From assembly GCA_965203375.1 (NCBI GenBank), contig OZ241886.1, forward strand, positions 992,001 through 1,056,000: 64,000 bases of DNA. The letters are read 5' to 3'. The translations under genes and the position numbers were made by a program. The stretch comes from CATQHS01 sp965203375. GTDB lineage: Bacteria; Actinomycetota; Acidimicrobiia; Acidimicrobiales; Aldehydirespiratoraceae. Shown here piece by piece: positions 8,533 to 16,643 of this stretch. The notes beneath the pieces were generated by a model that saw only the letters and a list, made by a program, of their open reading frames with translations, did no database searches and was not told where the DNA came from. Positions within the stretch are counted from its first letter, which is position 1; the number at the start of each line of letters is the position of its first letter.

Positions 8533-8724
8533 TCACTCGGTTTGCCGGGTGGGTCCGCTCAACCACCGCCAAGTGGCGACTCCGATGCCGCAAACCACCA
8601 ACGCGGTAGCGATCATCACTGCTCCCATCGTCGTTTGATTCTCGCTCAGAAGAGCAATTCCGCCGATGGCGGCCAAGACACCAGCCCCAACAGTTAGACC
8701 AGTCATCGAAACTCTAAACAGCAT
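8533..8724 (-). CDS. small membrane protein, 63 aa
   Basis: The product has two hydrophobic segments, about residues 8-26 and 33-51, separated by a short polar turn, and ends in a charged tail. A good GGGAG site sits eight bases before the ATG and overlaps the stop of the PIN-domain gene upstream, so the two are probably co-translated. No family recognised. A small two-helix protein behind a PIN gene could be unrelated cargo or an accessory of a toxin-like module. Confidence 0.55.
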   Translation of the reverse strand: MLFRVSMTGLTVGAGVLAAIGGIALLSENQTTMGAVMIATALVVCGIGVATWRWLSGPTRQTE

Positions 8725-8736
8725 GAGTTCGTCTCC

Positions 8737-9192
8737 CTACTCGCAAATATCGGTCCATTGTCTTGCTTCAACGTAACGGCTAAGGTGTGAAATATTGTTT
8801 GTTACCACAACTACAGATACCTTGCTATAAGACGCTTGAAGGTTTCGAGCTTGCGCTGCTAGGATGACATCTCCGTCAAGGGCTTCTTCGTGGGCATTAG
8901 GAAGTCCAGAAGTGCGAGCGTCAGCCCACAAAACGGCGGCCTCTCGCATCATAGATGTTTCTAGTCCTAAGTACAAAAATTTGCGACAGAGTTCGTCAAG
9001 CCTGGCGAGGCCGCGTTTCTTATTGGCACGTAACAATTCACGCCGGATTTCGTAGTCTGCGATTTCTGGAATAATGAATTGATCGCCTAACGTCATGCGA
9101 ACTAGGGACCAATTCTGGATTTCAAGCACCTCTCCGGTTGCTATCGGATTGCTTAGCATTCCGAGTGGGCCGCTGTCAAGAACAAGCAGCAC
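8737..9192 (-). CDS. PIN-domain-like protein, putative ribonuclease
   Basis: A 151-aa protein that opens with LVLDSGPLG (Asp6), has acidic residues Glu44/Glu48 in a helix, Asp108 in LDGDVILAA, and a late VVVTNNISHL strand, the layout of PIN ribonucleases such as VapC toxins. The last acidic residue of the usual four is replaced by Asn in TNN. GTG 9192 follows directly after the stop of the 198-aa gene, so the pair forms an operon like a toxin with an upstream partner. Activity is not certain. Confidence 0.7.
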   Translation of the reverse strand: MLLVLDSGPLGMLSNPIATGEVLEIQNWSLVRMTLGDQFIIPEIADYEIRRELLRANKKRGLARLDELCRKFLYLGLETSMMREAAVLWADARTSGLPNAHEEALDGDVILAAQARNLQASYSKVSVVVVTNNISHLSRYVEARQWTDICE

Positions 9193-9789
9193 TTAGAATG
9201 GCCTGCCTTCCTTACGGCGTTCGTTTGCTAAAGCTTCCATAAGTTCTCGGCCAGTCTGGGCGCGTTCATGTTCGTCACCAATCTGAGATACCTTTTCGAG
9301 AGCTTCCAAGGCTAAAGCTGTACATATATGGGCAGGGGTTTCATTTATATAGCGCTCGGCCTTAGTAAAGCAGCATGAGCCTCGGACGGTGCCTTTCCTT
9401 CCCGCCTTCTTCCAGCCGAGCTTCCCCATTTTGAGTCTAATCGCAACCCCGACGGTCTGGCGGAACCGGTTTATACCCTGATCGGCTTTGAGGGCATGGG
9501 CGATAACAAAGTCGGCCTCTATGAACCTAACGACGCCAGTCAAGGCGGGCAGACCGAGCATTTCTGCATCGACTAGACGTTGCTCGTTGGCTGGGTCGTT
9601 CAGCAGCTCAAAAAGCCGGTCGAAGGCATCTGGGTGAGCTTGCAACTCACCCTGGTACTTGGCGGCGTGCGGATCTCGGCTGAAGTCGTCGACGCCGATC
9701 TCTTGATTCTGGGGCACCGGCCAGACCACTGCCTGACGTCCCGATTCGTGGTCGTCAGTGCTGACTTCTCCATTGGTTCTAGATTCCAT
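9193..9789 (-). CDS. hypothetical partner of the PIN-domain gene
   Basis: A 198-aa protein if translation starts at the ATG complementary to 9787-9789. The frame stays open further upstream to 9885, but the extra 32 residues look like fused non-native sequence (see the VapB entry). The middle is hydrophobic and the end is charged with a Gln-Thr-Gly-Arg-Glu motif. No family recognised. Direct adjacency to the PIN gene suggests an antitoxin or immunity role by analogy with VapBC, which is inference only. Confidence 0.6.
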   Translation of the reverse strand: MESRTNGEVSTDDHESGRQAVVWPVPQNQEIGVDDFSRDPHAAKYQGELQAHPDAFDRLFELLNDPANEQRLVDAEMLGLPALTGVVRFIEADFVIAHALKADQGINRFRQTVGVAIRLKMGKLGWKKAGRKGTVRGSCCFTKAERYINETPAHICTALALEALEKVSQIGDEHERAQTGRELMEALANERRKEGRPF

Positions 9790-9881
9790 AGAACCTAGTT
9801 TAGAGGGTAAGTCTGTGGATGTCACGAGAAACCTAGAGAAATCGGTGGGCGCGACTTCCGAGTCTGCGGTGTCGATCACGA

Positions 9882-10103
9882 TCACCGGCTGGAGCGGGCC
9901 TCGTCTAGATCGGCCAGGATGTCCTCGACCCGCACGCTTGAATCTGGCAGATCGTCCAGCAGGTCTGGGTTGTCAGCTCGTCTGGACAGATCAGTCAGCT
10001 CGCGCACTACGAATGCGGACACCGACATGTGCTCTCGCTTGGCCAGCCGCTCGAGTCTCTCCGTGACCTCGTCGGGCACGTCTCGCAGGTGTAACGTCTT
10101 CAT
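9882..10103 (-). CDS. VapB/FitA-like ribbon-helix-helix antitoxin
   Basis: A 73-aa protein starting MKTLHLRDVP followed by DEVTERLERLA and a Ser-rich second helix, the classic ribbon-helix-helix antitoxin pattern, with an acidic C-terminal toxin-binding tail. I chose the internal ATG (10101-10103) because the first 12 residues of the longer form do not fit the family. Its stop overlaps a GTG that begins MIVIDTAD, the usual VapC toxin N terminus, but the PIN sequence is lost after about ten residues. It therefore looks like an orphan antitoxin whose toxin was deleted. Confidence 0.75.
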   Translation of the reverse strand: MKTLHLRDVPDEVTERLERLAKREHMSVSAFVVRELTDLSRRADNPDLLDDLPDSSVRVEDILADLDEARSSR

Positions 10104-10198
10104 ATTGCATATGCTACCAGTTGGATGGCTCTTGCGCAACCCAAGCTGGCCGCTCGGGATTCACGGACGAAGGACGGGTCCGGGCTAGGGTGGCGGGC

Positions 10199-10486
10199 AT
10201 GGGTGCTGATGATCTTCTCTCGGAGGGCGAGATCAGCGATCTGCTGGCCGCTCATCCTCAGTGGCGGCGGGACGGCGACTTGCTGCGCCGGTCCTACGAG
10301 TTCGCCGACTTCCGGTCGGCCTTCGGGTTCATGGCCCAGGTGGCGCTGATCGCGGAGCGCCTGTTCCATCACCCCGAGTGGTCCAACGTCTACAACAAGG
10401 TGGAGCTGGCCATCACCAGCCACGACGTGGGCGGCCTCTCCGCCCGCGACCGCGACTTCATCGAGCGAGTCGACGCCATCGGCTGA
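10199..10486 (+). CDS. 4a-hydroxytetrahydrobiopterin dehydratase
   Basis: A 95-aa pterin-4a-carbinolamine dehydratase, which dehydrates the hydroxylated pterin cofactor so that it can be recycled. The hallmark HHPEW motif is present, followed by VELAITSHDVGGL with the third conserved His. I chose ATG 10199, with TAGGG eight bases upstream, because longer starts add residues foreign to the family. In actinobacteria this small enzyme is often encoded away from aromatic hydroxylases, and none is visible here. The cytosine methylase begins ten bases downstream. Confidence 0.93.
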   Translation: MGADDLLSEGEISDLLAAHPQWRRDGDLLRRSYEFADFRSAFGFMAQVALIAERLFHHPEWSNVYNKVELAITSHDVGGLSARDRDFIERVDAIG

Positions 10487-10495
10487 CCGAGCGGC

Positions 10496-11638
10496 ATGGA
10501 CTCGGCCACTGCCGACGGGACGCGGCTGCGGGCGGCGGAGTTCTTCGCCGGCATCGGCTTGGTGCGCTCCGGGTTGGGGCAGGCTGGCATCGAGGTGGTG
10601 TGGGCCAACGACATCGAGCCGGTGAAGCGGGCCGTTTACGCGGCCAACTTCGATGCGCCCGACTACCTCCTCAACGACATCCGCAACGTGCGGGGGGAGG
10701 CCGTGCCCACCGTCGACATCGCCACCGCCAGCTTCCCCTGCGTTGATCTGTCGCTGGCCGGCAACCGGCGGGGGCTGGAGGGGGAGCAGTCGGGGCTCTT
10801 CTTCGAGTTCGCCAGGGTCTTGGGCGAGATGGGCGAGCGGGCCCCGGCGGTGGTGATGGTCGAGAACGTCGCATCTTTCGTCTCCTCTGGGCGGGGCCGG
10901 GACCTCCACGCCGCCATAGCCGAGCTCAACTCGCTGGGATACGTGTGCGATGTGGTGGCCGTTGATGCCCGGTGGTTCCGGCCCCAGTCACGGCCCCGGC
11001 TGTTCATCATCGGCACCTGCCAGCGGCTCTCGGGGCCGGGCGCAGGAGAGACGAGCCCTCTTCGCCCCGGACCTGTGGCGTCGTTCCTCCGCGCCCACCG
11101 AGACCTGGCCCTCCAAGAGCTGGCGGTGCCGGTGCCTCCGCCGCCCGACTGCGGGCTCCGAGATGTGGTGGAGCGCCTCGACCCGGACGATGAGCGGTGG
11201 TGGCGGGGCGGTCGCCTGGCGAGGTTCCTGGAGTCGCTGCCTCCCAGCCACCGCCACCGGCTGGACCGGCTCCGGCTGAGCGGGACCACCGAGTGGCGCA
11301 CCGCCTATCGCCGCACCCGCGGGGGCGCGGCTGTGTGGGAGGTCCGCCCCGACGACATCGCCGGCTGTCTGCGCACCGCCCGGGGGGGCTCCTCGCGCCA
11401 GGCCGTCGTCGAGATCGGTCCGGAGGGTCCCGAGGGTCTGCGGGCTCGCTGGATGACGCCGCGCGAGTACGCCCGACTCCAGGGCGCGCCCGAGGGGTTC
11501 GACTACTCGGCCGTCACCGAGGTCCAAGCCCTTTACGGGTTCGGCGACGCGGTCTGCGTGCCCGTCGTCGGCTGGCTGGCCCGCCATGTGCTGGCCCCGG
11601 CCGTCGCGGCCTGCGCACTCGGGAGCAAAGCGGCCTAG
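10496..11638 (+). CDS. DNA (cytosine-5-)-methyltransferase, Dcm type
   Basis: This 380-aa enzyme transfers a methyl group from SAM to cytosine C5 in DNA. Motif I is FFAGIGL near residue 16, the catalytic cysteine is Cys82 in SFPCVDLS (motif IV), motif VI is Glu-Asn-Val at 123-125, and motif VIII QSRPR follows. The variable target recognition region precedes a C-terminal LQGAPEGF motif IX/X area. It ends convergently, overlapping the vsr gene by four bases. No restriction endonuclease gene is adjacent, so it may be an orphan methylase or the remains of a restriction-modification system. Confidence 0.93.
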   Translation: MDSATADGTRLRAAEFFAGIGLVRSGLGQAGIEVVWANDIEPVKRAVYAANFDAPDYLLNDIRNVRGEAVPTVDIATASFPCVDLSLAGNRRGLEGEQSGLFFEFARVLGEMGERAPAVVMVENVASFVSSGRGRDLHAAIAELNSLGYVCDVVAVDARWFRPQSRPRLFIIGTCQRLSGPGAGETSPLRPGPVASFLRAHRDLALQELAVPVPPPPDCGLRDVVERLDPDDERWWRGGRLARFLESLPPSHRHRLDRLRLSGTTEWRTAYRRTRGGAAVWEVRPDDIAGCLRTARGGSSRQAVVEIGPEGPEGLRARWMTPREYARLQGAPEGFDYSAVTEVQALYGFGDAVCVPVVGWLARHVLAPAVAACALGSKAA

Positions 11639-12102
11639 GAGCCCTTGGCGCCCTTCGCCTGGCGTTGCAGGGCGGCGCGGACGGATGTCTCTATGGTGTC
11701 GGCGACGGTCTCGGTGTTCTCGTGCTCCCAGAACCGCAGCACCGTCCAGCCGGCCCGCTCCAAGTGCTCGTTGGTCTCCTTGTCTCGCCTGACGTTCCCG
11801 GAGATCTTCTCCGCCCAGTACTCCCGGTTGGTGGCGGGCTGGGTGTGGTGCTCGGGGCAGCCGTGCCAGTAGCAGCCGTCCACGAACACGGCCACCTTCG
11901 CCCGGCGGAACACCATGTCGGCGGTGCGGCGCAGCTCCGGCTGGGGCCGGGCGGCCACCCGGTAGCGGAGGCCCCGCCGATGCACGGCGGAGCGCACGGC
12001 CAGCTCGGGCTTGGTGTCCCGGCTCCGGTTGGCCTGCATCGACTTGCGCGTGGCCGCCGACGATGCCCAAGACCCGCTGGTTGACTCTGACCCCTGAGTC
12101 AC
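11635..12102 (-). CDS. vsr: Vsr, very short patch mismatch repair endonuclease
   Basis: Vsr nicks DNA at T:G mismatches produced when 5-methylcytosine deaminates. The 155-aa product carries the family signatures: MQANRSRDTKPE near the start, a VDGCYWHGCPEHH segment with the zinc and catalytic residues, and WTVLRFWEHE near the end. It is encoded tail to tail with the cytosine methylase, exactly as expected, since Vsr repairs the damage that such a methylase causes. The N-terminal 15 residues are Ser/Ala-rich and probably disordered. Confidence 0.95.
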   Translation of the reverse strand: MTQGSESTSGSWASSAATRKSMQANRSRDTKPELAVRSAVHRRGLRYRVAARPQPELRRTADMVFRRAKVAVFVDGCYWHGCPEHHTQPATNREYWAEKISGNVRRDKETNEHLERAGWTVLRFWEHENTETVADTIETSVRAALQRQAKGAKGS

Positions 12103-12176
12103 TTCCCCGGATCGTAACTCAGCGCCTCAGTTCGGTTCTGTTCGGGGCCGGGGCCGGACGGGCCGAGCCAGCCGGG

Positions 12177-13265
12177 TCAGAGGACCAGGTCGGTGACGAG
12201 GCCGCCGAGGACGGCCACGAAGAACACGTAGGCGAAGAAGGCGGCCACCAGACGGCCCCGGGCCAGCTTGGTGAGCAGGGCGAACTCGGGCAGGTTGGCC
12301 CCGGCTCCGGCGATGGTGAGGGCCACGATGGCCCCGACGCCCACCCCGCTGTTTCTGAGGGCGTCGCCGATGGGGATGAACAGCTCGGTTCCCACGTAGA
12401 ACGGGACGCCCACAGCCGCGGCGATCGGGACGGCCAGCGGACTCTGCGAGCCGGCGATGCCCACCAGGGAGTCGGCGGGCACGGCCAGGCTTATGCCCAG
12501 TCCGACGGCGACGCCGATAACAACGAGCCAGGCCATGCCCCGCAGCAGCTTCAGAGCCTGCCGCCACGCCCCCGGAGCCTCAGCCCGCCATCCCCGCCAC
12601 GGCTCCGGGTCCGGGTCCGCCGTCGAGCACGGTGCCGACGGTTCGGGTGCGCCGGCCGCCGCCCCCGCTATTGCAGTCGCCTCCGCTGGCGCTCCAGTCG
12701 TCGCCAATGCCGGGGCCGGTTCGTATAGCGCTGCGGGCGCCAGGGAGTTAGTCGTTGCTGGGGAGGTGACGACTGCCGGAGAGTGAGCCGTTGCCGGGGG
12801 GTGGGTCGTTACTGAGGAGGGGGCTGATGCCGGGGCTAGGGCTGGGACCGGCTTGAGGTGGGGCGTGATGTCTACGGCGTCGACGATCAGGGCCAGCGTG
12901 AAGGCGGCGGTGAAGGCGGCCACCGTATAAACCCCCGCACCGACCGGGCCGATGATGATGGCCAGGGCTCCGACCAGGATGGGGTCGACCACCGGCGCGG
13001 CGAACAGGAAGGCGGTGTAGCCCGCCGGCCTCACCCCGGCCTGGCGCATCCCCAGCAGCACCGGTATGGCCGAGTAGGTGCAGAAGGGGGTGACCGCCCC
13101 CAAGACGATTCCCTTGAGCGCGGCCCTGTGGGGCGGGCCTCCCATCCACCGCTGGATGGCCTCGTCGCCGAGCCGCCGCCGCAGCAGGGAGATAAGAAAC
13201 GTGACCCCCACCAGCAGGGCGACCATCTCAGCCAAAAGCCAAGCAGCAGCAGACGGCGAAGTCAC
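12177..13265 (-). CDS. predicted permease (DUF318/ArsP-like)
   Basis: A 362-aa inner-membrane protein with about eight hydrophobic segments. The diagnostic TPFCTYSAIPVL motif is at residues 59-70, matching the TPFCSCS pattern of the UPF0718/ArsP permease family, some of whose members export organoarsenicals. A roughly 90-residue Ala/Pro/Thr/Ser-rich linker (about 138-228) separates the two halves and is far longer than usual. GTG 13265 overlaps the stop of the DUF2510 gene (GTGA), so the two are translationally coupled. The substrate is unknown. Confidence 0.85.
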   Translation of the reverse strand: MTSPSAAAWLLAEMVALLVGVTFLISLLRRRLGDEAIQRWMGGPPHRAALKGIVLGAVTPFCTYSAIPVLLGMRQAGVRPAGYTAFLFAAPVVDPILVGALAIIIGPVGAGVYTVAAFTAAFTLALIVDAVDITPHLKPVPALAPASAPSSVTTHPPATAHSPAVVTSPATTNSLAPAALYEPAPALATTGAPAEATAIAGAAAGAPEPSAPCSTADPDPEPWRGWRAEAPGAWRQALKLLRGMAWLVVIGVAVGLGISLAVPADSLVGIAGSQSPLAVPIAAAVGVPFYVGTELFIPIGDALRNSGVGVGAIVALTIAGAGANLPEFALLTKLARGRLVAAFFAYVFFVAVLGGLVTDLVL

Positions 13266-14257
13266 GGGTCGGGGGCGATTTCGCCGCCTAGGTCGCGGTA
13301 GATGAGCACCGACGGGATGGTGGCGATCAGTGCCAACGCTGTAGCCAGGGCGTTGCCCACCATGTCGACGATCAGCCAGCCTCCCGTGAGGACCAACTCC
13401 CCTCTTGGAGATATCAAAACAGAGGGCGTGCTGATGGCCAAGACGACTGCCACGAACAGGATGGTTATCACCATCACCCGGCCGAAAGTGGGCCAGTAGG
13501 CCGCCTTCACCAGCGAGAATGTGTAACGCAGCGAGGGCTCCTTGGGGCCGATGGCGGCAGTCGCCCCGACCACGCCCAAAACCGGAACGGAGGCCACGCC
13601 GAGGACTAGGGCCGCCAAGCCCAGAGGGATGGCCAGCAGGAAGGAGAGAAAGGCTGAAATCACCACAATCAGGATCATCACCACTATGGCCGTCCAGATC
13701 TGGAGCCAAACGCCAAAGACTCGGCCCAGCCGTCCCAGCCCGCCCAAGAAAGCATCACTCGTGGTCGGGGTGCGGCCCTGGAGGTCAGCCACGGCGGCCC
13801 GAGCCACCGACGCCATCCCGAACAGTAAAGCCACCGTCGAGAGCAGATACCACAGAACCGCCCAGCCCAAAGCCCCCAGGTCTGGATCGAAGCCGATGGA
13901 GGAGAAGTAGTCGGCGGTCTCCTGGGTGGTGGGGTCGAAGTCCGGCGAGGTGATCCGGCTTATGATCTCATCCAGCTCTCCGCCCAATGCTCGGTCTATG
14001 AAGTCGATCAAAGCCCGGTAGCTCAACTCGGTGACGATGGCCGCGATCACCGCGCTCACTGCTGCCACGGCGAGGTAAACCCGCCAGTGGCGCCGGAGCA
14101 TCGCGACGGAGTCGTTGATCAGCTCGCCCGTCGGCCTCGGCTTGTTGCCGATGCGGCGGGGGGCGTAGTGCTCCGTCCAGTTCTCGCCGTCCCAGTACCG
14201 GTACTGGCGGTCGTCGTTGGGATCGGGGTACCAGTCGGCAGGCGGCAGATCGCTCAT
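13262..14257 (-). CDS. DUF2510-containing integral membrane protein
   Basis: The first 31 residues form a DUF2510 motif (PADWYPDP, then YRYWDGENWTEHY), a short Trp/Tyr-rich module common in actinobacterial membrane proteins. The rest of the 331-aa product has about five or six transmembrane segments with a soluble acidic loop around residues 85-125. It resembles uncharacterised YciC/DUF975-like membrane proteins by layout. The function is unknown. The 230 bases upstream, to the divergent gpgS-like gene, would hold both promoters, but I see no clear boxes. Confidence 0.85.
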   Translation of the reverse strand: MSDLPPADWYPDPNDDRQYRYWDGENWTEHYAPRRIGNKPRPTGELINDSVAMLRRHWRVYLAVAAVSAVIAAIVTELSYRALIDFIDRALGGELDEIISRITSPDFDPTTQETADYFSSIGFDPDLGALGWAVLWYLLSTVALLFGMASVARAAVADLQGRTPTTSDAFLGGLGRLGRVFGVWLQIWTAIVVMILIVVISAFLSFLLAIPLGLAALVLGVASVPVLGVVGATAAIGPKEPSLRYTFSLVKAAYWPTFGRVMVITILFVAVVLAISTPSVLISPRGELVLTGGWLIVDMVGNALATALALIATIPSVLIYRDLGGEIAPDP

Positions 14258-14487
14258 CTGGCATTGAAGATAGCCCGGCGGAGCCGACCGGTTGTTGCGG
14301 TCGCCCGCAGGAGCCGGACCGCTCGGCGGGATCGGGGCTCAGGTTGTTCGTGTCCGGGCCGCCTGCGGGATGTTTGGGACCCTCCGGCCAGCGAGTTCCG
14401 GTAGCGGACCCTCATGCGGCCGCCCGCGGGGCGCCGGGGCCGCCCCGGGTGGTTCAATCGCCCGGACGCCGTGCGAGACTGGGGGCC

Positions 14488-15708
14488 GTGGCGGACTTCA
14501 GCCAGACGGGGGTCGTGCCCACCCTGCACGACCTCGGGAACCGGTCCGCCGAGGACCTCGAGGCCGACCTGCGGGCCTGGGCCTCCGAGCGGCCCGTCGC
14601 CCTGGTCATCCCCTGTCTGTGCTCGGAGATCGGCTCGCCCGCACTCGACGCCATGGTGTCGGAGCTGGCCGGCGCCAACTGGCTCGACTACGTGCTGGTG
14701 GGGCTGGACGAGGCCGACGAGGACGGCTGCCGCCGGGCCCGCCGGCTCTTCGGCCGCCTGCCCCAGGACCACGACGTCGTCTGGAACGACGGCCCCGCCC
14801 TGGGCCGGGTGCATGAGCGCTTGGCCGCCGGGGGGCTGGCCCCGGCCGGCGCGGGCAAGGGCCGCAACGTCTGGTACTGCCTGGGGGCGGTCCTGGCCCG
14901 GGGCCGGGCCGAGGTGGTGGCCCTCCACGACGCCGACATCGTCGGCTACGACCGGTCGCTGCTGGCCCGGCTTGTCTACCCGGTGGCGCACCCGTCGTTC
15001 GGATACCGCTACGCCAAGGGCTTCTACGCCCGGGTCACCGAGGGCCGCTTCGGAGGGCGGGTGACCCGGCTGCTGATGGGGCCGCTGCTGGAGGCGCTGC
15101 GGGCCGTGGTCGGCGACTGCCGGTATCTGCGCTACCTCGGGTCGTTCCGCTACCCGCTGGCCGGGGAGTCGGCCATGGACGCCGCGGTCGCCGCCGCTCT
15201 GCGCATCCCCGACCACTGGGGCCTGGAGATCGGGCTCCTCACCGACATCGGCCAGCGCTGCGACCTGTCCTCGATCTGCCAGGTGGACGTGGCCCGGGCC
15301 TACGACCACAAGCACCAGGACCTCTCCGCCGACGACCCCACCGGCGGCCTGCACAAGATGAGCATTGACGTGACCGCCACCATCCTCGACGGCCTAGCCG
15401 CCGCCGGGGCCGGACCCCTGGACCAAGACGGGCTGGCCCGGGCGGGCGACGAATACCGGATCAGGGCCAAGGAGCTGATCCGCCACTACGCCAACGACGC
15501 CGAGCTGAACGGCTACCGGATCGACATCGCCGCCGAGGAGAGAGCGGCCGCGGTGTTCGCCGAGGCGGTGGACGCCGCCGGGCGACTGCACCTGTCCCGC
15601 TGGCGGGGGCCGGCCCTCAACCCGTCGTGGCAGCGGGTGCTGGCCGCCGATCCCGAGGTGGCTGACATGTTGCTGGAGGCCCTGCGAGCCGACCGGTCCA
15701 AGGGGTGA
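14488..15708 (+). CDS. gpgS: glucosyl-3-phosphoglycerate synthase-like glycosyltransferase
   Basis: A 406-aa family-2-fold (GT81-like) transferase that would move glucose from an NDP-sugar to 3-phosphoglycerate, the first step toward glucosylglycerate and methylglucose lipopolysaccharides. Family features seen are LVIPCLCSEIGS near residue 36, HDADIVGYDR with the metal-binding D-A-D, YAKGFYARVTEG, and IPDHWGLEIGLLTDI. GTG 14488 was chosen because the family starts close to this point. The folP2-like gene follows 93 bases later, the same pair found in Mycobacterium tuberculosis (Rv1208/Rv1207), which supports the call. An Ala/Gly-rich C-terminal part is normal for the group. Confidence 0.8.
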   Translation: MADFSQTGVVPTLHDLGNRSAEDLEADLRAWASERPVALVIPCLCSEIGSPALDAMVSELAGANWLDYVLVGLDEADEDGCRRARRLFGRLPQDHDVVWNDGPALGRVHERLAAGGLAPAGAGKGRNVWYCLGAVLARGRAEVVALHDADIVGYDRSLLARLVYPVAHPSFGYRYAKGFYARVTEGRFGGRVTRLLMGPLLEALRAVVGDCRYLRYLGSFRYPLAGESAMDAAVAAALRIPDHWGLEIGLLTDIGQRCDLSSICQVDVARAYDHKHQDLSADDPTGGLHKMSIDVTATILDGLAAAGAGPLDQDGLARAGDEYRIRAKELIRHYANDAELNGYRIDIAAEERAAAVFAEAVDAAGRLHLSRWRGPALNPSWQRVLAADPEVADMLLEALRADRSKG

Positions 15709-15801
15709 GGCCGGCGGCTGGCTCTGGCTCGGGCCCCGGCTCGGACGCAGCCCCCGGTTTGGTCCCTGGCTCGGGTAAAGCCCCCGGCTCCGGGCTCGGG
15801 C

Positions 15802-16584
15802 ATGGCTCCTGAATCCGACCCGGCGACCATGGTCTTGCACGGCGTGGTTAACGCCTCGCCTGACTCGCTGGCTGGCTTCTCGGTGGTGTCCACCGTGGAC
15901 GAGGCCCGGCGGCGGGCCGAGGCGCTGGCCGAGGCCGGGTGCTCGGGGATCGACCTGGGCGGTGCCGGGTCCACGCCGGGCGCGGCCCGGGTGGGCATCG
16001 ACGAGGAGTGGCGCCGCCTGAACGGCAAGATCGAGGCCATAGCCGCCTTGGGCCTAGACCTGTCGGTGGACACCTGGCAGCCCGAGATCATGCGCCGGGC
16101 ACTCGACTGCGGGGCCACCATCATGAACGCCTCCGACGGGATGCAGAACCCGGCCATGGCCGAGCTGGCCGCCGAGCGGGGCGTGCCGGTGATCCTGCCC
16201 TTTTTGCCCGGCCCCGACCCCAAGGCGGTGGCGCCGGTGGCCGGCGACCCGGTGGAGGCCATCACCGCCTGGTTCCGGCGGTCGATCCCGGCCCTGGAGG
16301 CGGCGGGCGTGGACCGCTCCCAGCTCATCTTGGACCCCGGCACCGGGTTCGGCCCCGACGACTGGGCCTGGGAGGACCGCTACCTCTACCAGAAGCGGGT
16401 GTACGCCAACCTCGACGCCCTGCGGGCCTTCGGCCGCCCTGTCTACCTGCCCCTGCCGTGGAAGCAGACCCCCCAGCACGACGAGCTGCTGGAGATGTGC
16501 GTGCGGTCCGGCTTCGACTACGGCCGCTGCCACGACCCCGCCCGAGTCCAAGCCGCAATCACCCGCCTCCGCACCAACCGGTAG
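15802..16584 (+). CDS. dihydropteroate synthase-like protein (FolP2 type)
   Basis: A 260-aa TIM-barrel protein with DHPS landmarks: VVNASPDSLAGFS in place of the usual NVTPDSFSDGG, IDLGGAGSTPGA in place of IDVGGESTRPG, then SVDTWQPEI and LDPGTGFG. Several substrate-binding positions differ from true folate enzymes. In mycobacteria the FolP2 paralogue next to gpgS also lacks normal DHPS activity, so this one is unlikely to be the main folate enzyme. The spacer before it contains short repeats of a GGCTCGG-type unit (15720-15800). Confidence 0.85.
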   Translation: MAPESDPATMVLHGVVNASPDSLAGFSVVSTVDEARRRAEALAEAGCSGIDLGGAGSTPGAARVGIDEEWRRLNGKIEAIAALGLDLSVDTWQPEIMRRALDCGATIMNASDGMQNPAMAELAAERGVPVILPFLPGPDPKAVAPVAGDPVEAITAWFRRSIPALEAAGVDRSQLILDPGTGFGPDDWAWEDRYLYQKRVYANLDALRAFGRPVYLPLPWKQTPQHDELLEMCVRSGFDYGRCHDPARVQAAITRLRTNR

Positions 16585-16643
16585 GTGAATCGTGTAGGTT
16601 GGCTCAGGAAGGGAACTGAGCCGACGTCCAAGGAACTGCGCCA

